Assembly: GCA_944474755.1 (NCBI GenBank)
Contig: OX104120.1
Location: forward strand, 36,932,067-36,996,066
Origin: Limnoperna fortunei
Taxonomy: Eukaryota > Mollusca > Bivalvia > Mytilida > Modiolidae
Direction: 5' to 3'
DNA: 64,000 nucleotides
The position numbers and the translations under genes were made by a program. Position 1 is the first letter of the stretch. Every line of letters starts with the position of its first letter. Under the pieces are notes generated by a model. The model worked only from the letters and a program-made list of their open reading frames with translations. It searched no databases and was not told the DNA's origin. Shown here one piece after another: positions 48,678 through 61,787 of the stretch.

Positions 48678-49613
48678 CAATTCTCGCGATTGTTTGTAGA
48701 GAAAAAAATCTGTTTTGCGCGTTTATTTTCCACATTTATTAACCTTAAATCTACAAGATCTGCTCGTTGACTAATAATATCTTCATTTTGTTTGATTGCT
48801 ATTTTCATGTGACTATGGTTATTCTATATGAATATAGAGGTAAATCGAAATGTTAATTCGGCAGAAAGTATTAATTTGCATGATATGAATTTTTCGTTGT
48901 TAAGCTTGTCTTGTCATTATAGTGGAATGGTTATTGCAATATATAAAATATGTAACGACAAGCATAGCCCAAGTTTGCAAGCTGTCACCGTCGATTCAGG
49001 CAAAAAAGATATAATTAAAAGTTCGAGAGACATAAATGGGGGCTTAGTGGCAATTATAATCGTCTCAAAGTTGAAATTAAATGCTAAGAGATTTTTTAAT
49101 TGTAAACAACAATATAGAATGTTTTCAAGGTGTTTCCAGCTGTGCAAAGAACACCGATGGAAAGTTAAATATTTAAATGTTCTATATGAAGAATAGGTTT
49201 AAATGTGAAAACTCGCAAAATATGCCGTAACACTGTGTAAACGCCGGTCTCTTTTGTGAAAGAAATTCTAACGTAACGGAAATTATGTAAATTTTTTAAC
49301 TTCCCTATAGGGGTCGAACATAAAATTTGACATTTTTGTAGATTAGATATCATATAAAGTAATAACGGCAGAAATTATATTTTACAATCACTTAACATGG
49401 CGCATAACAGCTACAGGAAATGTTTCATCATAATAGGCAAAAAATGTCATATATGTTCTTGTGGGGTCGCTAAGTATTTTTCTTCGTTTTTTCATTGTTT
49501 TCTATAACATTTTATAAAACGTCTACATTTTTTGACATGTTACGTATCCTTATATAACCTTTACGTATCCATTATAAAACCTTTAAATTAGTTAGGAATT
49601 CTACTATATGTTG

Positions 49614-49790
49614 AAGGGGTTGCCGAGTGGTTATGGTAGCAAAATTGATTGTTGTTTTACGTCCAGTAACCATGTCAGCTGGTTTTCGCCTGGTACTCTG
49701 GCTTCTTGTCCCACAATATATGGACGATATATTTAATATAGCTGAAAATTTGCTGTTAGTGGAGTTAAACACTTTTTTAACAAACAAAAC
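49614..49790 (+). mobile_element. tRNA-headed SINE, internally shortened
   Basis: AGGGGTTGCCGAGTGGTTA head, TGGTTTTCGCCTGGTACTC middle, ATAGCTGAAAATTTGC and GTGGAGTTAAACAC tail, then AACAAACAAAACC. The B-box segment is largely missing. Confidence 0.7.
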
Positions 49791-50123
49791 CAAAATATTA
49801 TAAATAAATATCGCATCCTCTCAAGTCAGGGGTTCCGATTCCACGTTCGCTTAACGACTTTGGTTACACAGAAAATTCTTTAACGCATATATATTTCCGT
49901 TATAGAATTACCTGTAACACAGATGCTGATAGATATACTTTACAACAACGACGAGATTTTTGTGTTATACATATACATACATGTAACTGTGGACATATTT
50001 TTACAGGTTACGTTCAATTAATTTAACATTTAAATTAGAAATTCTATCATATTGTGAAGTGGCTTGGTGGGCAGTTCGTTATTTTTTAATATATTGTTTA
50101 TCTCTTATTCTCGTTTAATCTCG

Positions 50124-50381
50124 GGGCCTCAGTGGCCGAGTGGTTAAGGTATTTTGTGTACTATTGATCACGTGGTCTGTCAACACTGAGGTTGCGGGTT
50201 CGAGTCTCACTGCGGACCAGGGTGTACTGACTCCAATTTTAATTGACAAGGATTGCCAGTTTTCCTACCGAATGTCCGGGTACTCCGACTTCCTCCTCCA
50301 ATAAAAACTGGACGCCATGATATAGCTGAAAAATTGCTGAATGTGGCTTTAAACAATATTAAAACAAACCGTGAAACAATC
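50124..50381 (+). mobile_element. tRNA-headed SINE with 10-bp target duplication
   Basis: TTTAATCTCG at 50114..50123 and 50382..50391. Head GGGCCTCAGTGGCCGAGTGG, B box GGGTTCGAGTCTCACTG (close to the tRNA consensus), middle AATTGACAAGGATTGCC, tail ATTGCTGAATGTGGC, TTAAACAATATTAAAAC. A small deletion removes part of the region after TACCG. Confidence 0.9.
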
Positions 50382-51314
50382 TTTAATCTCGATTACAACC
50401 GCAGTTAACCCCCCGTAGTTTCTTATATTCTAACTGCCTACTATATATAAGAATCCTATAAAAATGTCTACCATTTTGTATGTTTTGTAATAATGCACGT
50501 GTAAACAAAGTTTTTTGTGTAGTTTGTAAAAAATAAACCGCCAGACATACACCTTTAACTGCAGGGCACTGTACAGGGTCCCTTCCTTTTCTATAATTTA
50601 TAATAAATATTATCCCCAAGTGTATTTTAAGTGCCCACAGCATGGGACAAAATTAGCAGCATTTTGTGGAAAATAAAAATGCATCACAAAAATATTGTTT
50701 CTCTGTGTGAAGTTAATCAGTCGAGGAAGATAAAAAGCTAATCTTCTCTTTTACAGTATAATTACAATTTATATGGCCTTTGATACCGCTATATAAAGGG
50801 GATGAAATAAACGCCCTCCCTATCTCTCTCGTATACAAGGATTAGACATTTTGTAATCTTTTACTTTATGACAAGCTTTGATGTTAATATGAAACGCAGA
50901 CTTTGACTGCAACTGTACTTGTCATATTGGACTAACCATTTCCTTAAAGGTGGATTTTTGTCTGAGATAATATTTAGTTTCTTTTCTGACTGAAAATATA
51001 TTACTAAACAAAATGTCGTTTAACTCCAAATTTTTTGTACCACGTATTGGTCTAGGTCAGGCATCGAACTATCGGCATATCTAAGATGTAAAATATGTAA
51101 ATATTCAGTGGACGGCATAAAAAAAAATAAAGCTTATATTTTACTGTGTGATTTTTATAATATTGATTAGGTTTTGTCTTATTATGATATATACTTCTAT
51201 ATATAGACTGTGTTTTTTGCTAAGTGTCTTGTGAAACCCATGATTTTGTGTAATTTAATTTGTGCAGACAATATTTCTTATAAGGCCTATATTTCAAAAG
51301 TTGTATTATTTTGT

Positions 51315-51391
51315 CATCCTCACAAGTCAGGATTTCTGTGTCCACATTTCGTAGACACATGTGGAAACAGAAACCCTGACTTGTGAGGATG
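51315..51391. mobile_element. 77-bp foldback with CATCCTC ends
   Basis: Left arm CATCCTCACAAGTCAGG, TTCTGTGTCCACAT; right arm ATGTGGAAACAGAAACC, CTGACTTGTGAGGATG; 31 of 33 positions pair. Half copies of the same arm occur at 49814 and 58844, so this is a dispersed family. Confidence 0.75.
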
Positions 51392-54300
51392 TTATTTTGT
51401 ATGTTTTCTATGGAAAAAAATTCTCCAATTTTAATACTTTAGATCTTCTTGAAAAAATGAAAATTGTTCTAAACCCAACCAACGAAATTCTGCCAATATC
51501 TGCAACTTTATAAAGCGAACATTAGAAGCGCGAACATGGGGTCTATATTGGTCAGACTATACCCTTTTAATAAATGATAATGTTTACTTCATTTTTGTGT
51601 ATGTATGGATATTTTGTTGTGAGTGTATTGCTATACGCAAGTGTTTTATTGCAATAAATAATATATATGCAAAAAGTACAAACACCAGGTAAACGCCAAT
51701 CATTTTGGGGGCATTATCTTCATTATTATATTCAAGCGAAATGTCTTTATTACGCAATTACAACAACAATGTAATACATCACCATGAAACGAACAGTATA
51801 TGCATCCTTTGATGTAAAAGGTATATGAAAAGACGTGTGACATCAATGTACCTTTCAGCTAAAATAGGTGTTTATAATTTCAGGGGGCATACACGAGGTA
51901 AACATAGGTTTACAGGCTGTGACAATCCTGTTAACATTCTCGTTATTTATTTGTTTTTGTTGCGTAACATACTCTTTGATCTACAAAAAATATCATTTAT
52001 CCCTTTCAATGTAAGTAAATTATGGACACATAGATAAATTAACGTCCTCGATTACAAATCAGTTTCCGACTGTACTATTACTTAAAGTCTTTAATACTGA
52101 GGACAGTGGACTCTATATACGGTATATTGCACATGTTTAGGTTCTATCCTCTTTATGTTCGTTTCATTCATTGTTTGTTATATATGCCTTAGGATAATTG
52201 TGAAAAGATTGATGTAGAAATTTAAAAACTTTTCGTACAATTTCAGATTGTCGGATTGTCAATCCGAATATTTTATCCAATAAATTTACAAAAAAACTTT
52301 ATCTCCAAATTATGTCTTCTGTGATTTGTCTTTACATGGAAATCCTTGTTAACGTGGCGCTGAACATTTGCATGACGTGTATTATTTTTTAAATCTGATT
52401 ACACCTAAATATATCACTATCTCCCCCTTTTTTCTTTGCTCGCCGAAAAAGATCGATGTTTAAAGTTTTTGTTTAAATTAGGCTTGATAGATAGTGAAAA
52501 AACAAGTTTTAAAACATATCCAGCACACATGTTGTTATGACTGATGTGGCACATTACCTAGGCATGAATTGACTGCGTTTTTATTTAGTAAATTATATTT
52601 ATACTTAGTAAAAGGTTTTCTATACGCGTTAGATTATATAGTGTCTTTTTTCTGAGTGGTCTAGAGCGCTGGGCATAATGCATAATGAATGGGTGTTAGA
52701 CCAGACCGGAATGATAGTCAATATTTATATTTCTTCGGCTAATATCCAGGAAGTTTTCTTTTGTTTATACAATTAATGAGTTTTAAAATGAATAAATGGA
52801 GGTTATAACACCAATCTACGCATCAAAGTCCAAGAAACCAGGCAAACTTGAGAACCAACAATAAAAAGAATAGCGTCCTGACTTAAAGAAATGGTGGGTT
52901 AAATCATGTATTATTGCAGGTCAAACCAAAAAAGAAATGTGTAATTTAGGAAAATTTGTTTATAAAAGATATGTAACTGAAACACGACTTTCTACTGTAC
53001 CATTCAAGTTCATTTATATATAGTTATTTGACTTCAGTAATAAAGATATAAATGAACATAGTTGTCTAAACTTTTAAGAATATTTAATACTCTTTTTGTT
53101 AATTGGTTTAACTTGATATTTACTAAATCTGTGTTATAATCCACGCTTATTTCAACTTCTGGAGATCAAAGAGGCATGAATAAAAGAAAGAGTGCCAAAG
53201 AAAATATTTCTGTGTGTATGCATGTAGATTGTAAATATTTAATCTAAATTACGAATAATTGCGTCTTTTGTTGGGAAAATTGGATTCATTAATGCTAATA
53301 ACAGTTTGAAAAGCTTTGAAGGATTACCATTGAGTGCCAATTATGTAATTTCTCAAGTCTGGTAATCCAATAAAGTTTTATTGGATTATAAATATAGTAT
53401 ACCATAAACTATGCCATAATCCCAGCATTCTGTTCAACAATTGAATATCCCCTTAGGTCTCGCTTTTTATTTTAAATGGAAGCGCCATTCATGTGTAGAA
53501 TGTATATTGTTCCTTTTGTCATTTTATCAGAGAGAAACTATTTCTGAGGAACAATGTAATTTGAATTTCATGTCACAACGAGGCAAAAATATTCTTAAAT
53601 AGTCAATTTACCGCATATCTGAAAATCTGGAAAATTATGTTTATGATCCAAGTAATATGATTTAAATATTAGAACACTTTTTCAGTGTTATTTATTGTAG
53701 TTGGGATTGGTGCAAAACGAAATAGAACACGTTCTTTTTATGCCGGCATATTTATAGGACTACAAGATTTGGGGGGGGGGGGTTCGCACTGATAGGACAG
53801 CAAGTTTTTTTCTTTTTTTTCATAACAATATCATCAATGATTTTTTTTTTCTTAAATTTTTATTAAAAACCAGCGTACAGTATTTAACCCAACAAATTGT
53901 TTAACAAACAGAAATATTGTATTGTTACCATATAATTATTTACTGGATTATTGTTACCATAAAATTATTTACTGGACAGGAAATCACTTGTTTATAACAC
54001 ATCTGAATTAGGACAGCAATTGTTTTGTATTGTTTGGAGATGGGACATCCTTTTGTTAAATCATAATTAGAATAGCACCGGTCCCAACCCCCAATAAATA
54101 TTGACTGGTCCCTAAACTGAATGTACATGATGTGGCGAAAACTAATGGCTCTGACGCCAGCTTGGTAAAGGACGCTCTGTACTTATTTGATATTGGCTCT
54201 ATTACAGGCCGCATAAAAGGGTCCATAGAAATACACAAGAATAACCCAAAACACCTTATAAAACTACAAAATTGACATGAAAACAATATTTTTGTGAAAC

Positions 54301-56885
54301 AATACATATTGCAAGATATGAAATATTTTTTTACGGCCATGGTTCGATCTCTTGACAAACATCTGTGCTTGAATATACCTTTAACAATACACACAGTTTT
54401 CTTAATTTATACTTTTTGTAATAGTAAAATTTCTTTAGAAGATATTTGTGTCAATACGTGAGATTTTTTTCAATACGTAGTGAAATGCGTTTGAGTTGCA
54501 CAGTGTGCTAGTTATTGCATTTGATTGAAAATTTATAAAACAAATCGAGCAATACAAGTATTCAAAGAATACTTTTTTGGATCCGCAAATATGTGTTCAT
54601 ATACGATGCATTACGGGGTTTTAAGGGATTTAACGTTGTTCAGAACAAAATTCATATGTTAAATTTTTTACGAACAGCTTAACAAGTAACAAGTATACCG
54701 GTAAATACATTTTGTACTTGTTACGGTGAAATGTTTAAAAAAATCCCCCAAAGTGGTTTTTTTAAAGCCATGCACTTATTTTAGAAATTTGATTTTCTTA
54801 ATACAAGTCCTAGCCCCTTATATACTAACACAACAAATAGGCATTTTATATATAAGGGCACAATATCGTGGGATTGGATTTCTTGTTCAGGAAAATTGTG
54901 TTTATAAAAAACGCATACATTTTAAACTTTTGAACTAATAGACAAATATTGGCCGGACCCAGATTTTGTATTCAAAGCATGCCACACTCCACCCTTAAGA
55001 AAAAATATGGCTGGTTGGTCCCATGGATGATTTATAGTCTGAATTTATTTGACCTTGCATCTTATATGTACCTCTTTTAAAATGATATAGAGGAATAGAT
55101 TGACGTTTTGTTAAATAAAACAAACAGATATCAATGAATATAATCCCTGGAGGTGCGATAGCAGATTAATTTTGTGTAAAAAATACTCTTCTATAAGTAC
55201 GCTTAAAATTTATATTTCAAATAATACTTCTTTTTATATTTTAGTGATTCATACGTCGTCTATTTATATTATGGAACGATAATCCCTTCTATGACATGAC
55301 AAAACCGTGTTTTACAAGATTAACAACAAGATAAACATACAGGGCAACAAAAATCTCCAGATATGTACTAATCCTTGTATTACCCAGGGCCAATATCAAT
55401 ATTTGTATCTAACTCATTCAGAAAATCCTTCTTATCATTGAGTAAAGTTAATAAAATGGACATGATGTGATAAAATAAATTTGGCAGGTTTGATAAGTGT
55501 TAATAATTCGAATTTGTCAGAATCTGGACTGTGTAACAGATGTCGAACTACTACTGATTGAGGTGTGAGGCCCGTATATATTAACCCGTGCTATAAGAAT
55601 AAGAAGTTTTATTCACCGAATTAGAGCCCCTGAAGGCATACAAAATCCACTAACTATGATTGAAAACAATGTATTCAATATTATACCAGATTGGTATTAA
55701 AGTTCATTTTGGCCTAGGTGCTCATGACATTATTGGCGACTCACACCGAACAATTAAAAAGCATGACTGCCAACGGATTGTAAATAAAATCTTAAAAACG
55801 TTTCTTTTTCTTTTCGTAAAAATCTTTTATATTTGCACAATTCTAGTTAGTTTAAACATATTTTATTCAAGAAAATTGAAATGGATTGGATAGCAGGCAT
55901 AGCCTATATAAATCCTCTCCATAACACATTTCTGAATAGGAAAGACTGTGCAATACTTATTTGCATATTTTTTCTTCATAAAACGAACCTTATACATTAC
56001 TGATTTATTTCTCCAAACGCAACATCATGCTAAGAATCCAAATTGTGTTGGGCAACAGTGGGTGGGACCATATATGTACTGATATGGTGCCCATTGTTCG
56101 ACCCCCAGCGCGTCATAGGATGATGGATATATTGGGATCTGTACCAGACTTCTAATACCCATTTTAGTCGTATCCCAAACTGCCGACTAGAATAAAAATT
56201 ACTAACATTCTGATGAGCATTTCAGAAAAGTCGTGACGAAAATAACATAACATGTAGGGGCGGATTTTAGCCAAAATTGCTAAAATTTGCCGTATTTATA
56301 ATTTTTCACAGAAGAAGTTCAGAATTATAACTTGGTAATTGATTATATTCCGGGAACTTTCCATGTGGCTAAGTAGCCCTTATTCCATAATCCGCGCTCA
56401 ATTATTGTGTACCTGACTACCAAACTTGAAATCTTGGATGGTTCCATTCAAATTTATGATACATTTTACGAATTTCTAATCAAGAAATTAATCAGATTTT
56501 GTGAGAGATAGAAAGACTGCTTAATTTAATCAATTAAAATATGAAATTAAGGCGAAACACAATTTTTGTTATTAATTACCAGAAGTATTTTGAGAAAAAT
56601 TTTGAGAAAAAAACGACAACAGTTCAAAGACTGTATCAACACTATCCAAGCCGAATGTAGGTGCTTCAAAGAAAATATTTTAGGAATGGTAATTAAATAA
56701 ACATTTAAAAGTACAAATGATTATCAATTTATGATGATCAATCGCATTTAGTTAGATGCCTGGGAGCGTCGACCTAAAGATAGAAAAAAATTTCAAAAGG
56801 CTTAAATATTTATGTAAGTTTAATAATATACATAAATAATTCCCAGTCTAAGATTATTTCCTTAAAAAATGCTAAGATGTATGTT

Positions 56886-56980
56886 GTCGGCAGGTAACCG
56901 AGTGGTTAAGGTATTTCGTCTACTATTGACCACCTGGTCAGTCAACACTGTGGCGTTAAACACTATTCAAACAAACAAAA
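56886..56980 (+). mobile_element. Mini-SINE: head joined directly to tail
   Basis: Head GGTAACCGAGTGGTTAAGG, then TCTACTATTGACCACC and GTCAACACTG run directly into TGGCGTTAAACACTATTC, AAACAAACAAAA. About 150 bp including the B box and middle are absent. The junction lies at a TG shared by both sides. Confidence 0.8.
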
Positions 56981-57329
56981 CTATACAGTGTCAGCTATAT
57001 TTTTCTCCATTTTGGATGCGATAATTTTTGGAGTGCTTCCAACTGGTGATGTCCTCTAGTAAGGAGTTATAAGATAAATACAATGGCCTGGCCGTTAGCA
57101 TAGTGGGTAACGTGTTTAGAAATTAAAGTGCCATGCCCTTGCACTGCTGATAATAGAAAACTCTTTAGCCGCTACAAAATGCTCAATTCTTCGTCCATAC
57201 CCAAATCCCAATACATTTTTTAAGCATTCAAAAATTCATATTTCCCGCTTTCATGTATTTGTTCTCGTCGTGATAATACATTGATGTTTAGAAACAATTC
57301 AGTCATTCTTATGCTGCTAGGCTGACGAT

Positions 57330-57545
57330 ATTGGTTATTAATCAGTCTTCGATGCTTCTTGACTGAGGGTGCTGGTTATCAATACTGGACGGACGGTACT
57401 GACTATCAATTATCATGGCTTATGCTGCTAGACTGACGTTGCTGGTTATCAATATTGTTGCTAAGCTTCTGGACTGAGGGTGCTAGTTATGAATGCCGGA
57501 CGGTGCTGGTACTCAATACCGGACGGTGCTGGTAATCAATCAATC
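57330..57545 (+). repeat. Imperfect short tandem repeats
   Basis: TGCTGGTTATCAATA, CGGACGGTGCTGGTA and TATGCTGCTAGACTGACG recur with variation; the last two copies (ATGCCGGACGGTGCTGG, ATACCGGACGGTGCTGG) are 22-24 bp apart. No coding signal was recognised. Confidence 0.65.
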
Positions 57546-58371
57546 AATATTATGCTGCTAGATTGACTTTGCTGATTTACAGCAAAGCTTTCTTCGTGCG
57601 AGTAAAAGTAAGCCACAACCTCATATGGCACTAAATATAGAAAAACAGTGTTATGTTAGATTCGTGTAATCCCCTAACCCAGAATTCCAAATTACTGTCA
57701 AATTTTGTTCTGAATAGGTTGAGTTCTCCCAGATGAGACAGATGACAAGTGTGCACCTGTGGACTGAACGCTGACATAACAATATTTAATTTGTCAGCAC
57801 ATCATTTTGACATTTTACATATTTCAACGGAAAACATTGTCCAAATTTGACAAGATATTTAGTAAAAATATGCTGCTTTTGTGCTGTCATGTTGGTTTTT
57901 TATTATTCAATTTTGCGCGTAATTTCAGCAATATAAATACATATATTTGACAAGATATGTACTACTAGTATATAACTTTTTATTTATTCCTATACATAGC
58001 AGGTGCGTATGGATAATAACCTGCAATGAACTACATCTTAAGTCTTGAGGGCTTGTCATTAGCTCGTTCAGATGCCTAATCTAAGTATTGGCATGGCAAA
58101 AGGGGGGAGCAAGTGAACGATTTAATTTTATTTAGATTATCAGCTACCTGGATTGTTTTTATGCAGATATCTACTGAGGACCAACAGACGTTTCACTTAT
58201 ACTGTCACGTATGATAATAATACAACTTGACAAAATATATATAGTTCACATTAAGCTGAACATTCAAAGCCAGCCATTATGTCGTATTCAAGTTTGTACA
58301 ATTTTTCATCACATTATTTAGAAAGACGAGTGTTTCCGATAGTTGTTGCAATAACGGCTGAATTTTCTAAG

Positions 58372-58596
58372 GGGTCATCCATAATTGTCAGCATTTTTCA
58401 CAAGTTTGCAAAGAGCACTCTTTTTGAAAACACCCTCCCTCCCTCCAAAAGAGTTCGTCAACATTTTTGCAAGTCTGCACATCCACATTACCGGAAGTTT
58501 AAAGAACGTACCGAAAAAATGTTGAAATTGAAACCCCCTCCCCCCTATAGTGCTCTTTGCAAACTCGTGAAAAATGTTGACAATTATGGATGACCC
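58372..58596. mobile_element. 225-bp MITE with 5-bp target duplication
   Basis: Ends GGGTCATCCATAATTGTC and GACAATTATGGATGACCC are exact inverses. The arms continue through CATTTTTCAC and TTTGCAAAGAGCACT for about 48 bp. CTAAG flanks both ends (58367..58371 and 58597..58601). A 104-codon ORF across it is a by-product. Confidence 0.8.
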
Positions 58597-59097
58597 CTAA
58601 GAGGCATTTAAGCTCTAAACGTTAAAGCGGGTTAGTTATATATTAAAGACGGATTCGGATGATTTCCCGGATACATACCTGTTCCGTCAAGAACAAAATC
58701 TGATTATGTTATGATCTTAACATATACAATAAAAAAAGACAACAGTTTGTATTCAGAGGAGATTGGCCTACAGGTCTGTGAGCGCTTCACCGTATGGCAG
58801 TATTTACGTTGTCCACTTGACCGGTTTAGTCAGTGTATATATACATCCTCCCGAGTCAGTGGTTTAGAATCCACTTCCACAAATACCCAAACTTGGATGC
58901 AGTAGTGTATATAATATATACGGAAATCTTGGCCGGCTGGGGTATACAGAGTGACTCTGTGGGGTTTGAAAAACAGCAGGCGAATTGTAGCCGGTACAAT
59001 AGAAAATGTCATCCCGTACACAACTCCGCGCACTTTTCTAGTTGCAGTCAAAATTTGCTCAGTAGTTGTAGGCAAAACCAAATATAAAATATTACTT

Positions 59098-59225
59098 TTA
59101 ATGAGGTTTAACGTCACTTTAAGAAAATTTGCAGCTATGTCACGGCGTTCAGTTTTTATTTGTGAGGGGGTCAGAGTACGTGAAAACCGCGGACCTGAGG
59201 CCAGAAAACTTATCATGAAAGTTAA
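59098..59225 (-). mobile_element. tRNA-headed SINE, 3' half
   Basis: AATGAGGTTTAACGTCAC, AAATTTGCAGCTATGTCACG, TTCAGTTTTTATTTGTGAGG: complement of the tail and middle. The head is absent. Confidence 0.55.
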
Positions 59226-61059
59226 GCGAACCCCGCCAACTGTCCCAAAATAAAAATTAATAAAACTATTAATAATTTTAGGACTTAAATTCTTAGATTT
59301 TTTGTAGCTGTTTTAACACTGGAATTATTTTTATGAAGTGATAGAATTCTTTTTATCTATCTTTCAATGAATCCACACATCCCAACAATGCACCCCAACC
59401 CCCAAAAACTAACTTTCTTTACTTTCTTGACAAAGGTGGGAAATATCTGCGTCAATTACACATGTTATTCCAACAATAAAAGTTTACAGACATCTCAAAC
59501 ATTCCTGAGATATCCGAATTGCCCAACTGAAATCATATCGATACAAAATAATCCCTTCTTTGTTTGTTTTCCCAACTAAACAATCAATTAGCACGCTATC
59601 AATTGCGTTTTATCTAGTAATCGCTAATTGACGCGACCCCTATTAAGATAAATAATTAATTAATCATGACGTTAATTAACTTATGTCGTTAGATACTGTC
59701 AGGCGTCATTCTTTATCTTTATTTAGGTGGCTGGCAGGTTGACTGGACACAAAATATGTGCATCTGCCTTAAATATTAACAACTAGTATACGAGAATACC
59801 TATCATTAAAAATTTGACTTCCTATTGATGGAATTTAAATATTTTCTTGTTGTAATTTCCTTATTATTTGGAACCAATTGTTTAATTCCTAGTCGGATGG
59901 AGATCTGGGATTTTTCATTCAGATAGAACAATTGTTTTCTTATAAATTCATACCGTGTTTTTTCCAAACAGGGATATGAAAAAAAATTCAAACTAGAGGA
60001 ATAATGCTGTACTAATAAATCGGACTTTAAACAGATAAGAAAAAAATATGTCCCCAAGTACTCGTCATCTATGATGTGTACACGTACTGAGGTCGTAAAA
60101 ATGTTCTATTTCTCCTTCAAGATAGGGACGTCAAGAAAAGTAACGTTAGGTCTTCCTGGTATCACAATTATACATAGGAATCAATGCGCATTTCACAGGA
60201 ATCGCGACACAGATTTCCAGAAAGAAATTATTTCAATTGACAGGGAGAGAGTCATCTTCGCTATAGCCAAGGGGGGTTATGATCAGGTCCCCACTCTCTA
60301 TGATCAGGTCCCCTCTCTTCACTGTGTAGAGAAGCGTGTTTTTAATTATTTAATATTCTTTGGTAGATATTCATACCGTTCTAAACCTCTGTCAACTTCA
60401 CATGGCAGAAAAGATTACTTTGATCTTTAATCAAACGACATAAGGAAAAAATATACGAATGTCACTACTTAACATTTTTATCTTTTCCCAAGTATCAAAA
60501 TCTAACACAGGCTTGTTATCTAACCTTGTCAAAACTTGCTCGCCAGCTGTTTATTCTCGCCATACATGTTTGATTTCGTTCTAACAGCCTGTGAGGGAAA
60601 TGAAACAAATTTATTTACTTTCAACGGGTGAGCAATTTTTAAAGATTGTTTTATTTTATTTTGATAAGATTCCATGCACCAGAGGACAATATCGTGGCTT
60701 TTAAAATTTCTCATTCTTTTTGTTATATCAATGAAATGCCTGAGAAAATTTTAATCATAAATGACAACTGATTCTGGGTTCTGATTGGTTAATGGTTAAA
60801 GCAGTGGGAGGAGTTTTACGGTACCTGTTTTCAGATAGTAAATAAAAATTTTGAACAGGCATAAACTTGTCAGTAATGATTGAACTTGTCGGGGATAATT
60901 TAGTAAATAGAAGAGTCTTGTCATCCGTTCAGCAGTTGGATTTTGAACTTGATTTAAGTAAGTAAGAATTAATATGGCAATTTTTGTTCATGAACCAATC
61001 AAAATTTTATTATTTCGATTAATTTTTATATTTTGAATAGGGACTTGATATCGTCAGTT

Positions 61060-61568
61060 GATTGATTGATTAATGGTGTTTAACGCCCGAGCAGCAATAT
61101 TTCAGCTATATTCAGGCGATGAACATGAAATGGATGATAAAATGAACATGAAATGATGATGAATGAAAATGGGATGGGACACAAGGAAAAAAGGGGTAAC
61201 GGATTTTAGATTGCCACTGGCAAATGGGAGGATGGATAGGGTCGGGCAATTTAGCCTCCTGTAGCGGGATCAAAATCCCTACTCATAGCGAATACTACAG
61301 CAGCGTTCCTTTACGTGCGAGGAACGTGGCATTTTTCCCAACACGGTGCACTAATATGGTTTTCGGTCAGGTTTTCCGTATTATGGCCTGACAACCCCAG
61401 CTTGCCAGGGGTACCCCATTCAACCACCTGGGGCACACATCCCTGTCGGTCTTTAGGCAAACCGACCTGACACGCCGGTCAGGGTACTGGGCGCTATTTA
61501 GTCGCCTTTTACGACAAGCTAGCGCGACTGCGGTCTATTCTTTTAGCCACCCGGATCCCGCACGGGGC
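61060..61568 (-). mobile_element. 509-bp retroposon with 14-bp target duplication
   Basis: TGATATCGTCAGTT flanks it exactly (61046..61059 and 61569..61582). On the minus strand it begins CCGTGCGGGATCCGGG, passes AGCTTGTCGTAAAAGGCG, ACTAAATAGCG, and ends ATAGCTGAAATATTGCTG, GGGCGTTAAACACCATT with an (AATC)n tail. No A or B box was recognised at its head, so it is either a non-tRNA SINE or a 5'-truncated LINE. Its tail core matches that of the tRNA-headed SINE, implying a shared retrotransposition partner. Confidence 0.85.
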
Positions 61569-61753
61569 TGATATCGTCAGTTAATCTTGAATCATTAATT
61601 TAGAATAAAAACAACATCTGACTAGAGAATATAGAAAACTAGAAGTAATTAATGACAGTTGTCACCCAGACGCATAAATTAAATTAATGTCATTTAGATG
61701 CAAATGTTTGTCCTAATTTGACACCTGTGTTAATTACATTACAGGTAGAATAG

Positions 61754-61779
61754 TATATATAGAACAGTATTATTCACTC
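61754..61779 (+). promoter_or_regulatory. Candidate TATA box and initiator of the receptor gene
   Basis: TATATATA at 61754..61761 is followed by TTCACTCT, which fits the initiator consensus, near 61773..61780. The first ATG is at 61788, so the 5' UTR would be very short. TATA-to-initiator spacing is a little tight. A motif-only call. Confidence 0.35.
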
Positions 61780-61787
61780 TTAAAAGC

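Larger units (their letters stand above)
46491..61045. other. Long AT-rich region without a supported gene
   Basis: Both strands were scanned for exons flanked by splice sites and for familiar proteins; none could be supported. It holds SINEs (49614, 50124, 56886, 59098), palindromes (47085, 51315, 58372), small direct repeats (48602, 57330) and a G run near 53771. ORFs of 112 to 128 codons here (for example 48828..49196, 60071..60430) have no recognised similarity. Confidence 0.4.

Noticed and set aside
48828..49196. 122-codon ORF
   Set aside because: Longer than most chance ORFs here but with no recognised domain, no signal, and no splice context.
57083..57125. Possible tRNA-like head (GTTAGCATAGTGGGTAACG)
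   Set aside because: It resembles an A box only; no B box or SINE body follows at the expected distance.
58279..58593. 104-codon ORF
   Set aside because: Most of it lies within the inverted arms of the MITE at 58372..58596.
60071..60430. 119-codon ORF
   Set aside because: No recognised similarity; it includes a small 21-bp duplication (GATCAGGTCCCC twice) typical of non-coding sequence.
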